Assembly: GCF_001625305.1 (NCBI RefSeq)
Contig: NW_017802824.1
Coordinates: forward strand, 2,001,838-2,065,837
Reading direction: 5' to 3'
Length of the DNA stretch: 64,000 nucleotides
Source: Branchiostoma belcheri
Taxonomy: Eukaryota; Chordata; Leptocardii; Amphioxiformes; Branchiostomatidae
Shown: one piece after another, positions 44,431 to 56,977 of the stretch
Numbering within the stretch: position 1 is the first letter of the stretch
Layout of the letters: each line of letters opens with the position of its first letter
Notes under the pieces: generated by a model
Databases searched by the model: none
Told to the model about the DNA's origin: nothing
What the model saw: only the letters and a program-made list of their open reading frames with translations
Made by a program: the position numbers and the translations under genes

Positions 44431-47400
44431 TTTGAATGTTATTTTACTTTTTAAAAATAAAATTATAGTTTAGGGTTTTACTCATGATGTGGAATGATAT
44501 ACATGTGTATGATTTCCAATATTGTTCCTAAATAACGGCAACCACATATTATATTATATTCCACTACATGTCCATGAATTAATGGTCTGTGAGCTAGCAA
44601 GAAAATTCACCCAATATTGTGTGAAGTACTTTATAATTATTGGGTAGTTTGCCTGGGAGGATGTGTAGATGCTTCACAAGACGAATCCTCACAAACACGC
44701 CCACCTGCCCCATCCCATGTTGAAAGACTCAGTCAACAAATCTACTACCATTAAAAATGATTGTATACGAGCGATTGCTGCTTTTGTTTACATCATATAT
44801 ATATATGCCTACCGTGAAGTCATGGCAATTGCTCGTGTGGTATCATTGCATTGAACATATATATAAAAAGTTTGCACAGGTATACTGTATATTTACATGT
44901 ATGGGGACATTCATATCATCCATATAATCTTGGAAATATTGGTACGTGCTGCAAGCAATAACATTAACAAATTTTAAAGTTGAATGTATATATAATTCAT
45001 TTGAGGATATTCCAGTTTTGCACTGGGGTAAGTTTGGAATAGTCCACTTTTGCGTGGGAGGGAGATGGACTGAAATATGCTGTATTTGCTCCCAAGCAAA
45101 TGTCGGCCTTTCTAGTTTTATTTTTACCTTTTCTGTTTCTCATTTTGTCCCCTCCTGTCATATTTTCCATTGATGGTACGGTAATCTATGCATTTGTCAA
45201 TGTCTGACTCCAACGCTTTCCCCTCTTTATTAATAGTTTTTCGTTTAGCTAACCTCTGAACGAGGCAATAAAACGACAACCGTGCTTAAAAAAAATCTCG
45301 TAAAGCATCTCCGTTATGTCTGAAAAACTAAAAATTTAGTGTTTAATGTAGCCTGGCTCCTGTAGGTTTAAGTTCTTTGCTCTGACATGGTAGTCAATAC
45401 TAGTAAGTGATAGTAGTCGCCCACCATAATGCTTTGGAGGCCGAGATCAGACATTGATGCATGTATAGCTAGAAGCGACCGGGAGATACCATCTCCACAC
45501 ATACCAGAGGGGAGTTCAGGCCAGGATTTCTCCATCAGGACTTTTTTCAGTGGTTGTGCTTTCCCCAGTAGCATATGCATCTTCTTTTCCCAGGAAGACT
45601 TTCCTCAGCTTTAGAATCTTTTGTCACTGTTTCTTTCCATACTTTATTCTTGTAGATGCTGCAAACTCAACAATTTTACATATTTAGTTAATGTTACATA
45701 ATTTATTTTTCATTGTGCCGAAAAAGACTTGGAGAGAGTATTATTATAATACTAATTTAAAGTCAAGGTGTTTATTTTGAGTTGTAGACTAGTCATCTTT
45801 TCTTGCCATTACCATTATATCAGTACTAGTTGCTGTAGCAAAAGTTGCACACTATACAAGGCTATGTTTTGTGTAGCTTTTAGTGACTACGTTATGCTTT
45901 ATCTCTCTTTGGATTCCCTCTGTATTGTCTCTTATATTGTGCATGTGCCTGAGAGGACCTTGTGTATGCTATTGGGGAAAGCTCAGACATGTTCCCTTCT
46001 TCAATCAGGACCTGCAACTTGTTTCCAGTGTGGTGGGCCGATCCAGGGGCGGGGCATCGTCATGGCAACATGACTGCCCCACCCCTCGACTGCCCTTTAG
46101 ACCTTTTGAGATGCAGTGTTGATGTGGGGTTGTGTTAAACACATTCTTGTGTCATTTGCCTACGGTCAGCATGTATAACTATTAATGAACAAGTTTAAGA
46201 GAAAAAAACACAGTCACCAAATTGAGTGACACTAATACAGCATATTTGAACATTTCATGGCACTAGAACGTCTGATATTGAAGACATTCTGGCCATCAAT
46301 ATACAGCAATGTGCTGATGATTGTGGCTTTGACAATGGAGTGAAAATTGTTTGATGATGATACTATATTGTATTACAGAAAGGTTCTCAATGTATATTGA
46401 ATTGGGATGATGACTGCTTCATTGAAAACAGTGACTTCAAAAGTACAACAAAATCAAGTTTAAGCCTACTTCATTGAAGTCTTTGCACACTACAAATGTT
46501 CCACATGTCAATACATGCTGGCTCTAGACAGGGACAGGGTGAGTGTTTCACAGCCCCCGTCACTGCCATTGGAAACTTGTTGCAGGCCACCCTACTATTA
46601 GCAGCCATGCCGCTGTTGTTTTGCCTCCCACTTTGCACAATTTCAAGCAGAGGGGCAAACACCTACTGTGCTGCATAGGTACGTAACAAGTCTAGTTAAC
46701 TCCACCAAATCCAGACTCTTTGCTTTCTGCCATCTTTCTGTTCCGTTCCCAATGATTTCGTAACCCAAACCACTGTGCTTTTCTTTCACTGTCTATATTA
46801 TACATTATTTGTATTGTCACTCTTTGTTCTTCTTGTGTCCTAGCCTTTAGCCTTATGTTTCATAACCCTTCTTGTGAGAATGGTACTAGAGACTAACTGT
46901 CATGCTCACACACCAGACAATTGTCCAAATGCATAGAGTCTGTGTCCAGAATTTTTTCAGCTCAAGCCGTCTCTAAGGGATCAGGTTATTAGCATATAGC
47001 TGAAAATCATATGCGAGGACACTGTACTCAGTTTCTGCCTTGTAGTTGTATGATCCAAATTGCATGGTACTATCACTGTCATAAAATGGAGCACATTTTC
47101 AAAGGCCCTACCATGCCTTACAGTATTATGATGGCCGTGTGAAGGCTGAAATTGCCCCTTGCAAAATGAGAAATCAGACCTACATGTACTTACAGCTCCC
47201 CTAAGTATATCTGGCTATTTCCAGTAATCTTGTTGCAATTTGATTAATAGTTTTTCCAATAATCTGTGGCCAGGCTTGTAGAGCTCAGCTAAATACCTCT
47301 TCTATCTTTCTACCTCTGCGTAGTTCAAATGGAAAGTGATCGAGTCATTAATTGTGTCAGAAAACTAATTATTTTACTGGGGTCCCATTTAAACAAACCA

Positions 47401-47465
47401 GAGCATTGTAGGCATAAGAACTACTAGACAGTGAACAAGGAATGCACAATTTAAGAAGGTAATTT

Positions 47466-47775
47466 CAGGGCTTGAAATACCCCCTGTATATGCAGGATAG
47501 TGCAGGTAAAATTGGAGCTGTGCATCGTTTCTGATCTCTACAAATATCTGAACCTTAAATGCACATTATTAGGTGTATGTGGGTTTTATTAGCTGCATTG
47601 ACTACTACCACCTAATATAGTATGAAGTATAAAAGAAATAACAGAAACAGTTTCTAAACAATTTTTTTAGTATGATCCATACTTCCTAAATGCAGGTAAT
47701 TTTTTTCTGTTGCAGGTAATTTTCAATGTTACCTCCATCAGTGTAGGTGCACAGAAAAATGTATTTCAAGCCCTG
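47466..47775 (+). mobile_element. R2 inverted-repeat element (hAT-like MITE)
   Basis: 310 bp from CAGGGCTTGAAATAC to GTATTTCAAGCCCTG, perfectly inverted over 15 bp. The interior has GCAGGTAA and TTACCTSC words like other R2 copies. A target duplication is not obvious. Confidence 0.75.
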
Positions 47776-48133
47776 TATTTTGTAGTGAAGGTTATCACTG
47801 TATATCTCCCCCAAGCCTCCCAAAGCCAGAGTGTGCTCTGATACAACCTCAGAGCAGCTTTATGCTACAGAATTCTGTGGCCTGGATTTTTCTCTAACCT
47901 TCTCCTCACTATTTCTAAATACGAAAATGTCATCACATCAATGGATAGAACTTGACCTGCCACTAGATTTTTTTTTGACAGAACCTAAACTAAAGTACAT
48001 GAAAAAATACTATGTAGTAACACTCATCTTATGTTCAAATCAGCAGCCTGGCTAAGGCAGGCACTGTGATACTCTGTATAAAGCCAGATATACATAGGGT
48101 AGATTTGAATGACATTACATTCCAGCCCATGCC

Positions 48134-48511
48134 CGTAGCCAGGATTTTGATTTGGGGGGTTCTTTCCACTGCTTGAGGGACCAGCGAGCACTGTACATGT
48201 AGGTGCAATTTTTCTAGGGGGTCCTGGGGCATGCTTCCCCGGAAAATTTTGAAAATGAACCTTCTGAAATATGGCATTTCCTGCGTTTTTGAGAGGATTT
48301 CAAAGAAAAAACAGAGATAACTTTTTATTCATTGACAAAGTGAGCAGTTTTTCTACGATTCCAGCCCCGCTGGTAATACGAATCAGTCCATCTTTTAAAG
48401 ATACATGTAAATCTTGGATCCTTAGAACCAAAAGTGGACCTTTGAGCCTTCAGTTGTGTGGTGGGGGGGGGGTCATCTGAACCCCCGAACCTCCCCCCCC
48501 TCCTGGCTATG
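48134..48511. mobile_element. inverted-repeat element with TAGCCAGGA ends and G/C runs
   Basis: The left end CGTAGCCAGGATTTTGA plus GGGGGGTTC is mirrored by GAACCCCCGAACC, a C run and TCCTGGCTATG at the right. Between the ends is 330 bp of AT-rich sequence. The terminal pattern is that of a MITE common in invertebrates. A 69-codon ORF inside is incidental. Confidence 0.7.
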
Positions 48512-48676
48512 TGAATGCAGCCTTTCAAGAGTTACTGGCTTCTAGTAATGTCCTACTGTGAGGCCGTGCCTTGTTGTTAATGGCCTGGAGCTGAAATCTG
48601 GCCAGAACGATAGTCTAATTCCAGGTCTCAACTGATTGACTTAGAGACGGACTGATCTGTTTTGTTTCTGTCGCAG

Positions 48677-48717
48677 CAAGGCCTCCCAATTGCAAAGGCC
48701 AGAACAGGAGAGGCAAG
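48677..48717 (+). other. exon-like segment, possible SON cassette part 1
   Basis: 41 nt between a strong acceptor (TTTTGTTTCTGTCGCAG) and GTGACT. In SON phase it reads QGLPIAKARTGEA plus two bases. Together with the 85-nt segment at 49884 it adds 126 nt, exactly 42 codons, so both could be included in SON without a frame change. No vertebrate counterpart exists, so constitutive use is unlikely. Confidence 0.25.
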
Positions 48718-49382
48718 GTGACTATAGACGGCTTGATGGCTCCAGAATGCTTTGCTGCAGCCTTCCATATATTATGGTGTTGATGGGACATGAGCAGCAA
48801 AGCATGCTGGGGGCTGTGAAGCCGTCTGTACCATTCTGTTGAAACAGTTTGTTATGTCATGGGCCAGATGACACGTAGGGAATACGCCATCAAAATTATG
48901 CATGATTCCCATTGTTACTAGTGGTATTTTATAGATGTATTTTCTATATTTGTGTCCTGTTTAGTCGTATTAAAATTGTAGTGCATTGCTATAAAAAAAA
49001 AGTGTATTTTTGTGCTGCCTTGCATTTTCTCATACTTGTAGGTTGTTGTCAATATCTGTCTGTTGAGCATGAGACCTTTACTAACTCATACCTTCCCTAA
49101 GCTCTGTGTACGCTTTATTAACTTGCTAGTATCCTGGTAAAGTCTGTCACTGATGTCCTTCCCTGTGTTGTGAAGTGTTTCTGCTTGCATGTCGGTAGGA
49201 GGAAGGATGAAAACTTTGGCACGATCGTTGTCTCCAGAATGATTTTTGCTGATCAAACTTAAAATCAGTTCTGGTCCATTTCTGTCTGTACAGCACTTTT
49301 CTTACAAAAAAGTCACTTGGGTTCCTTGAAGATATAAGATGTTTTACCACAGTGTCTCGCCTACTTTAAGACCCGATTTGTA

Positions 49383-49774
49383 TGAGGGCAAAAACCTGAA
49401 GGTTTCTGAAAACTGTGTACACACAGGAGCGTACAAAAAATTGCATAAACAAATTTTTCCTGCTTGTAAAAATGACCTGCTTTGAACATCAAGAACGTAC
49501 AGGTAGATCCTACCCCAGCCTTTAAGGTAACGTACGATCCGTGTACATGTACGTTCTTGAAGTGCGTCAAATAAGGCTGATTTACGCATAGGAGAATTTG
49601 ATTTAGTAGTTTTTGAACACTAGTATCTGTAGGCAGTTTTTGTAAACAGTTTTCATACACTAGTGTCCATACGCAGTTATTGTACACAGTTTTCGTTCAC
49701 TAGCTAGTGTGAGTACACAGTTTTCGTACAGTAGTGTGCGTACGCAGCTTTGGTACCATCAGGTTCTTGCCCAC
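49383..49774. mobile_element. R8 inverted-repeat element, copy 2
   Basis: The left end GGCAAAAACCTGAAGG is mirrored by CCATCAGGTTCTTGCC. Between are repeated CACTAGTGT / GTACRCAGTTTT units (49590-49745), suggesting internal tandem growth. Confidence 0.65.
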
Positions 49775-49883
49775 ATGTAAATCATGTCATGGACCTCGCT
49801 GTAAACCCAAGTGACTTTGTTAAGAAGTGTGTGCGTACTGACAGGCCTGTCCCTAACCCTTCTGTTCTGGCCTTTCTTTCCAG

Positions 49884-49968
49884 GCGGTCACGGTTCCAGA
49901 CGTACCGAGATTTGCATTTGCAACTGATGATGGTGAATCTAAAGCCCATGGTGGCAGGCCCCATGATG
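49884..49968 (+). other. exon-like segment, possible SON cassette part 2
   Basis: 85 nt between TGGCCTTTCTTTCCAG and GTATGC, both good splice sites. Alone it would shift the SON frame. After the 41-nt segment it reads RRSRFQTYRDLHLQLMMVNL then KPMVAGPMM, and continues in phase into the G-patch exon. In the other open frame it reads AVTVPDVPRFAFATDDGESK. No homologue recognised. Confidence 0.25.
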
Positions 49969-50957
49969 GTATGCCTCAAGGAGCTTGGTAGAACACGGCT
50001 ATGTGCTTCCGTAGGATAATGTTCATAGCTCCTTCAATACATGCCATTCTCTAACCTGCCACCAGGGGCTGTAGATTCACCTTCCTTGAAAACCTCTCTT
50101 CAGTGTTTTAGCTGGCAGATATAATTACACATACATTGTCCACAACGTACAATCTATTACCAGTAAAGGCGTTTCTTTTGACATCTTTTAAATGCCTTTA
50201 ATCTTATCTTGTGTGTAATTGTGGTGATTGGGATGACCTCTGCATGCGTGTTGATTGCCCTTGTGTCGTGTCTGTTGCTGTCTTTGTGTCCATGTGTTTC
50301 TGACAATAAGGTCAAAATGGGAAAAGACCATGATTAAGAAATGTTCCGTACTACCGTAAATTCCCAAAAAGTGTCACAGTGTATCTCAATTAAAGTACAC
50401 TCGAGTTAATCTGGCCGTAAGAAATTCAGTAAATTCCTTTTCCACGTCTTGCTTCCTTCCTGTAAGCCAAGAGGGATTTTCTTTTTCCTCTTTTGCCATG
50501 TATAATATTACACAGTATATGTTCAAGAAAAAAAGCAATATTCTTATGCTATTGAAAACAGTTACTGTTTCGTCACTGTCTGGCTGAATCCAGCCAAGCC
50601 CTCTGAATTATTGATCCCTAAACCTACATTGTTTCTTTGTAAGGATTTGGATATTTTGGCTTTAAACTAAATTAAAGGTCAATCCTGTTCTTAGTTAAGA
50701 ATATGGTACCAAACGTAGACTGCTTTTGAGGCATTTTGGCTAGGTATCGTCTTCATGGGTTGGTGATAACAAATATTACCTTAGACTGATAGCAAACTGT
50801 ATGCAGTTCGTACTAAACATGCTACAATGTAGGCAGTAACACTTTTTTAGCTGGTCAGTACTTTTCTTCTCTCTATGAAAATGTTGCCACACCAATGCCA
50901 CACTAAAGACTGATCCTGTGTTCCCCCCATGTGTTGTTGCCGTGTGGCCCTCACCAG

Positions 50958-51105
50958 GACATGTTCCAGCGGCTGAACCCCGTACAGGGAGGGATGGGCA
51001 TGCAGCTGATGAAGAAGATGGGGTGGAAACCAGGGGAGGGTCTGGGGAAGGGACAGACCGGTGTGCTGGAACCACTCACACTGGACGTCAAGACAGACAG
51101 GAGAG
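50958..51105 (+). CDS. SON: SON G-patch exon
   Basis: The acceptor CCTCACCAG ends at 50957 and the donor GTGAGC follows 51105. It reads DMFQRLNPVQGGMGMQLMKK, MGWKPGEGLGKGQTG and VLEPLTLDVKTDRR. The G-patch hallmarks GxxxxxxMGWxxGxGLGxxxxG are all present and match vertebrate GGMGAVLMRKMGWREGEGLG. G-patch domains recruit and stimulate DEAH helicases; in SON this domain helps couple it to the splicing machinery. Ends with one base of a split Gly codon. Confidence 0.98.
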
Positions 51106-51635
51106 GTGAGCAGGACAGGGCTGGGGGCTGGTTTTGTTGTTTATTGAAATTGCAACAGTGCAGTACACGACGCAGGCAGCTGTTGCTGGTGTTGTGTCCC
51201 ACACATAGAAACAAATACAGGACAATACTCATTTTCACTTGAGTTACATGTAAGTGGGGAAAGTCGTGTAAAGTTACTTTCCTAACGGCACAATTTACGA
51301 TCAGTGGCATGTCAGGACAGGTTTTGTGGTAATGTTGGAAGAGAAGTCTCTCTGGCAATATAGACCAAGTTGGTTCTGGGAGGTCTAGGAAACTTCTCTG
51401 TGCTCACTGTGTTGTGAACATATGGTGACTGATGAATGTGTAGGGTTCTTTCACATGCTCAGCGTACACCTGGTAAGCAGTGGTTTTGAAAAACTGTAAC
51501 TTTTACAAGTGGTGTGTTTACATATATCCCTGCTCACAACACCAAGTGGGATTGCAATTTTTTACCATTCTTTTCCATAATGTTAGGCACATGTACTAAC
51601 ATCAATGAACTTAATACACTTTCTGTTTTTTCCAG

Positions 51636-51719
51636 GCCTGCTTGCTCAGGGTGAGAAGCAAGGCAAGAAGTCTGGGCCTGTTCCTGTCATTAAAGACACC
51701 ACTGGGAAGGACCTGTCAG
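51636..51719 (+). CDS. SON: SON exon between G-patch and dsRBD
   Basis: An 84-nt exon (acceptor TTTTTTCCAG, donor GTAAGA) that opens with two bases completing Gly. It reads GLLAQGEKQGKKSGPVPVIK then DTTGKDLSG, matching vertebrate GLVAVGERAQKRSG and MKDLSG. It is the linker from the G-patch into the dsRBD. Confidence 0.95.
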
Positions 51720-51908
51720 GTAAGACTTAGTTCACATGTACGAGTGGTCGAAAGCTCTAGGTGTGAACATTTCCCTTTTGTTTGGGAACAAAAGTTTCAC
51801 CTTTAAACATGTGCATACAAATTTTTATTTGTTTATTATCTGTTATCTCAGAAATCCTTCATTTCCTTGGCTAAGTACACTTATGAACATGTCTCTCTGT
51901 ATTCCCAG

Positions 51909-52024
51909 GAAAACACCCAGTGTCTGCCCTGATGGAGATCTGTAACAAGAGGAAGTGGATGCCGCCAGAGTTTGTCCTGGTGCACGACAGTGGGCCTGAC
52001 CACAAGAAAAACTTCCTCTTCAAG
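51909..52024 (+). CDS. SON: SON dsRBD exon 1
   Basis: A 116-nt exon (acceptor GTATTCCCAG, donor GTACTG). It reads KHPVSALMEICNKRKWMPPE then FVLVHDSGPDHKKNFLFK. Nearly identical to vertebrate KHPVSALMEICNKRRWQPPE and FLLVHDSGPDHRKHFLFK. This is helix 1 and the first strands of the double-stranded-RNA-binding domain. Confidence 0.98.
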
Positions 52025-53127
52025 GTACTGAATCAGCCCTGACTAGTCATTTCCTGAATCTGTGTGTGTGTGTAAATTTAGCAGCAGACTCTTCATGTAG
52101 TTGTCAGTCACTTGTGCATGTCAAAGTCTAAATGACAATTAATTATTGATAGGAAAATTCTTAGTATTGTTTCTGTGTAGCCCATCGGCAGAACATAATT
52201 CTGGTGCACCGTTGATGAAACGGCAAAAGAAAACTGAAAAATCCAGGTTTCGTGCAGGTGCAGTTACTGTACATTCTGTAGCCTTGGTTTTCTATGCCCT
52301 TAGTGCATGTGTTACGACTGCCTCCTGGCAATCCAATGAGGTATTGCAGTAGAAAGTTGACAAAACCTACCAGACTTTAATACCCAGCTCTCTAATATCA
52401 CTGTTTTATATTTGTGGGATGAAAGTTTAGCAATCTGTTGGTGGTGTAGTACCCCAAATTTGTACCTGTATGCTGTTGAGTATTGGTCCAGGACTTTATT
52501 AGAATTTAGAGTTCAACCTCTCCTAATTACATGTATAAGCTGTCTACCAATGACTAGGTTACAGGTGGTCTTCTAAGAGAGGACACATGTCAAGTGCATG
52601 GGATTCACTTGAATGTACAACTAGCTTAACATTACACAATTTACTACATGTATCACATACAGTTGTTACAAAATAACAAGATGTATGATTTTGTATCAAT
52701 GTACAAAATGTATGTGCTTCACAGTCTTGATAAGAGTCTCTTATGTGCTTTAGTAGTCCTTGCTTAAAATTTCCGTATGATGACATTGTTTGTATCTCTT
52801 GTTGCAGCATGTTCCATTCTGTAGTACAATGTAGTTCTATATGTGAGAGCTTTTTTTGATGCTGTTCGTTTTTGGTTTGTCCAATTTGAAGGTATTATGT
52901 GTGGCATATCTAGTATGTAGCTATGTTGATTCAGCACCAAACCTAGTTGACTGTAGAGTAATAACTATTCTCCAGGGCAATAATTATAACTTAATTACTC
53001 CAAGTGAGTCCAATTTTTTGTGTTGGCAATCTCAATTGCAGTTTAATCTTGTTTCATAATATCTTCTACCAACACAGATGAACTTTCAAGATAATTATAA
53101 CTTCATTCCATCTGTCTACCTTTGCAG

Positions 53128-53262
53128 GTAAGAATCAACAGTGAAGAGTACCAACCCACCATAGCAAGTCCCAACAAGAAACATGCCAAAGCCCAGGCTG
53201 CTACAGTTGCCCTCCAAGCCATGGGGCTCATACCAAAAGATGCTCCCGTACCCAATAACTAG
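53128..53262 (+). CDS. SON: SON terminal exon, dsRBD C-terminal half
   Basis: The acceptor CTTTGCAG ends at 53127 and the stop TAG is at 53260-53262. It reads VRINSEEYQPTIASPNKKHA then KAQAATVALQAMGLIPKD. The KKHAKAxAA motif is the conserved RNA-contacting loop and helix 2 of the dsRBD. The tail APVPNN is shorter than the vertebrate LMANATCFRSASRR. The SON coding sequence in the window totals about 800 codons. Confidence 0.98.
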   Translation, partial: VRINSEEYQPTIASPNKKHAKAQAATVALQAMGLIPKDAPVPNN

Positions 53263-54950
53263 TCTGGCTTTTCTTTCAACTACATCAGCTAGCCTTGTGC
53301 ACACCCCCCATTGGCAAATTTTTAGTCCAGTCCTTACATACCCTGCAGCTAAACCAGGGACAGACCCATTCTTGTATGGGGGTGGTATGGATAGTTGAAT
53401 TGGTTGAAAGAAAGGAGACTTCTTTAATAGAAAAATACTCCCGCAAAGTAGACATTGTTGTTCTTAATGTTGGATTTGTACATGTATGAAGCTAAAAAAA
53501 AGTTTCTTGCATAATGAAAATATGTATAGTCTGATCTCATTATGAAGCTTTATTGTCAATGCTTTACTTTGTTTTTTTCTGTTGTGGTTGTTTTAGAGAA
53601 TTTCTTGTTGCTAAGGTCTAAGAAAGACTTCTCAGTACCCGTAACAGAGAAAGAAAATTTCTAGCTCGTCAGTTTTCTTCTACATCTACACTGTATGTAA
53701 TGTACACTATAAATTATGAAACAGTTTAATCATCTACAGATAATATTACATGTCTCTTATGATGGGATTCATCATATCATCAGAGTATTTTTGTAGAATT
53801 TCAACCATTGTATCACATTCAAGTATTGACTGTCACACATTTAAACTTAACATCTACTACAGTTTACACTGCAAAAACATACATGTAACTCCAGTAACTT
53901 CATAACACCGGCATTTGTAAATGGATAATAGTTTTACTGAATAGCACACCGAAAGGTTCAGAAATATCATCCAAACTTTATTTTCCGTTGATAGTTTTAA
54001 TAGAACTTTATATGTGTTTTCTTTGTCAAATTTTCTCATTGAAAATGCAATGGAACTTCAGCAGAACTCTGTGCAATGTGTGACAAATGGTTCATGATTT
54101 TTGTACTTTCATTTTTCTGTCAAAACACGTGTCTTATCATATCACTCATGCATATTTTTGGAACTGATCAATATGCTATTACAGGTTTCATACTCTTTTT
54201 AACTTTTTTTTTTAATGAAAGAATTTTGAGCAAATGCTACTCTGTATTGTCCCCACAAGTGTATTTCTCTATTTTGTCAGAATGGAAGAATATCATCATC
54301 AAATTTGAGCTTGGATTATTTGATAATACATATACATGTATGTTTGTTGCATACTATGGGATACTAGTACCAAGACATAAGTGTACACCATACATTATTA
54401 AACTCTACATAGACAGATATTGTTTTGGTACTGTTGTCCCCATTTTTCAGTATTTATTGTAACCTCAGCTCTGTTCTTTGATCAATTTGTTTAGATCTGT
54501 TCTCCTTGTTTTTAAAGAGAGGAACGGACTCTTGTGCATTTTGATGATGAAAGAAGGTGTATAATTATAGTATGTACAGTATGTAGGCATTGGTGCTCCG
54601 ATTTCGAAAGTGTAGAAAATGTGAAATAATGTAGAATGAATGATCTTACCTTGAACATTTCTCTGTTTACATACAAAAACATCAGTAGTGTCTTATGTAA
54701 ATGATGGTCTGTGTGCTATTTCTTCTAAGTCCTGGTTTCTTATCTTTCTCATTGACAATACATTTTTGCTGCTATGCTACATTGTATATTCTGTAAGTTT
54801 AGCAGAAAATTTGTCTTTATCTGAATCATCTTGGCAGAGGCAGTAAGAGAACTGGTTTTATTTATCTGTTATAACTTAAGCTTTGGTGCACACTAGACTG
54901 TAGTGATCTAAGAGCCTAGAAAAATAAATGCTCAGATTCCACCCGTATGG
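53263..54950 (+). other. likely SON 3' UTR
   Basis: AT-rich, no supported ORF. AATAAA at 54923-54928 is the best poly(A) signal I see downstream of the stop, which would make a UTR of about 1.7 kb. Earlier use of weaker signals cannot be excluded. The stretch 54950-55364 shows nothing recognisable. Confidence 0.4.
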
Positions 54951-55364
54951 AGTGCTTGTTGTCTGAGTATGACTTGATCAATTTTGAATATTATCTTTAA
55001 AGTTTGTACTAGCTGTAGTGAGTGAGTGAGTGACTAAATGTTAATTTTGTTAAGAATTGTGATACTGAAGTAAAAGTGGTATGAAATTTTGCCAGTGAGA
55101 GTTTGAATTTTGATACAAGGGATTTAGAGTATAGTGTTCACAGCTGGCTTCCAGTAATCTCCAAGCAGATCACATCACATCTAATTAAAAAACTAAAACT
55201 CAGATGTTACAGAATTTAACCATTGTATTCCTTCTACATTTGCTACGTATTATCATTTGCAAGATGGTCACGCCAGTATAAGTCAAAGCCTAGGTGAATT
55301 AGTGAAGTTCTTGATTGTTAAATGTTATAGTCTATGCTGTAGATAACTCAAATGGGTACCCTTA

Positions 55365-55894
55365 AAGCCTCGGTCACAACCCGCCCTACGTGCTTCTGCG
55401 TGCTGTCTACGTGCAAAACGTGGGCAAACGTAGGGCATCCGTGCGTGGTGAGTACCACCTCCGTACGGAATCCTACGGATTTGGGAGCACGCAGACACGC
55501 CGTAGAACATTAAGTGCATGTAAAACTTTTTCTGCGTGCGGTCTGCGGATTCACCACCCGTGCGTGCGAGTACGAGCGACGCGCGTGCCCTGTACGTACC
55601 GCGCGGAAGAAGCACGTGTGAGTACGGCCTCCTTAGGGTAAAGTTGAAATCTTACAGAGATCGTACGTTGTAAGAACGTACAACTCACCACTTGCGCAAC
55701 GAACGATGCACGCAACCGCTTACGGCCAGACTTGGCGTGCAGACCACACTCTTACACCTTGCGCAACCGTGCGTGTGACGTGCGTAGACGCCACTCCTTC
55801 CCCACATTTTCAGAAAAAAACGTAGCAGACGTAGCCTCCCCCCAAAAAAAACGTACGGACAAAAAGCACGTACGGCGGGTTGTGACCAGGGCTT
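55365..55894. mobile_element. 530-bp CpG-rich inverted-repeat element
   Basis: The left end AAGCCTCGGTCACAACCCGC is mirrored by CGGGTTGTGACCAGGGCTT at the right, each flanked by TA (55363-55364, 55895-55896). Pairing continues through CCTACGTGCTT / AAGCACGTACGG. The interior is packed with ACGTAC, CGTGCG and TACGG words, unlike the flanking AT-rich DNA. No transposase ORF. It ends about 40 bp from the stop of LRR copy 1 and may supply that gene's 3' end. Confidence 0.85.
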
Positions 55895-55931
55895 TAGTCA
55901 GTCACGACTGCAGCCATACAATATTTACCGA

Positions 55932-56977
55932 TCAGAAAAGGATACAGCTGTAGCATTTCCTCGTGTACAGACGGTGGCACAATTTCAGAAAAAGGCAACT
56001 AAAAGTCCCTGCCATGGACCTGAGTAGAATGTTGGATGAAGTGATTTCTTTTGTTGAGTTAACTCTCGATCCGTCGGTAGGGTTAGCAGCAGTGCCCTTG
56101 TTACGTTCGGTTGGGTAGGGATAAGTGTTATCGCGGGCAGTTCGGTGCAGGGTTGTTGTAGACATGGTCTGTGCCTGGCCGACGCGCGGCTTCGTATTCG
56201 TGGTTGTATTTGACCCTAACTGCAGAGACGTCGGTTTCCACACGAAGTGGAAAATCCCCTGACGGGTTGTTGGAGGAGCGGCCTGCTCCCTACACTCCTG
56301 CAGATGGGCAGACGCCTCTGATAAAGGGAGATACTTAAGTTCAATTGGACTGTGGCAGACAATTTTGTTATATTTCAGGGTATTTATAAGAAAGCAGGCA
56401 GAACACGACTGACAGCAGGCCTTCTCATCTCCCTTCTTACAGGCTTCTAAACACGCCATCTTTTCAATCAGCAGAAGAGGTCGCAGTCACAGTGAAAGGG
56501 GTTTCCCAGGATGTAGGCTTCTTTCACCTGTGGCCACCCCAGTTCGTACTGGGAGAGAGACATAAGCTTGTTGTGCTGTATATTTACGATTTTCAGTTTC
56601 GGCAGATGCTCAAGGACGCTGCCCAGCTGCACGTACCGTAGTCGGTTTTCATTTAGTGTAAGAGTCCTCAGAACTGGCAGAGCACGCAAAGACATCCAGG
56701 AAAACGATTCTATGGAGTTCCAGCTCAGGTCCAGCCACAGTAGTCGCGGTAGAGAAGGCATATAGGATACATTTCTGATGTTGTTGTGCATGGCAAAAAA
56801 TTGGTCAGCATTGGGTGGTATGTCATCAGGAATTGTGGTAAGGTGTAGATTAGTACAGTCAACGTGCATTGTCCCGTAGTACGCCTGCTTCTTTGTCAGA
56901 CATTCAGCCGGCAGACAAGAACAACCCGGCCACAGAGATCCCAACGTAACGAGCATCAACAGTCCACTTACTTTCAT
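55932..56977 (-). pseudogene. LRR secreted-type protein, copy 1 (frameshifted)
   Basis: Starts MKVSGLLMLVTLGSLWPGCS at 56977 (signal peptide). An LRRNT follows with C-x-C, then four to five LRRs (WLDLSWNSIESF, TLTLNENRLRYV, IVNIQHNKLMSL) and the LRRCT start NPFHCDCDLF. The frame then breaks near 56470: copy 2 reads TTCTGGCTGATTG where this copy lacks one G, so a stop follows at once. In the next frame the homology continues (LIEKMACLEACKKGDEKACC, then a Thr/Pro-rich tail) to a stop at 55932, ending in a weakly hydrophobic SMAGTFSCLFLKLCHRLY. LRR proteins of this build bind extracellular ligands; amphioxus has very many. It is either a young pseudogene or a sequencing error at one base. Confidence 0.8.

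Larger units (their letters stand above)
42035..50957 (+). other. large SON intron (8.9 kb)
   Basis: Separates the IPGQFTG exon from the G-patch exon; the direct junction ...AWAKK/DMFQRLNPVQGG matches vertebrate ...AWIKK/DQFLRAAPVTGG. It contains a CpG-rich island (42500-43910), dispersed repeats and two exon-like segments at 48677 and 49884, each listed separately. The rest is AT-rich with nothing recognised, including an inverted repeat of TGCTAYTGGGGAAAGC words at 45555 and 45970. Confidence 0.8.
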
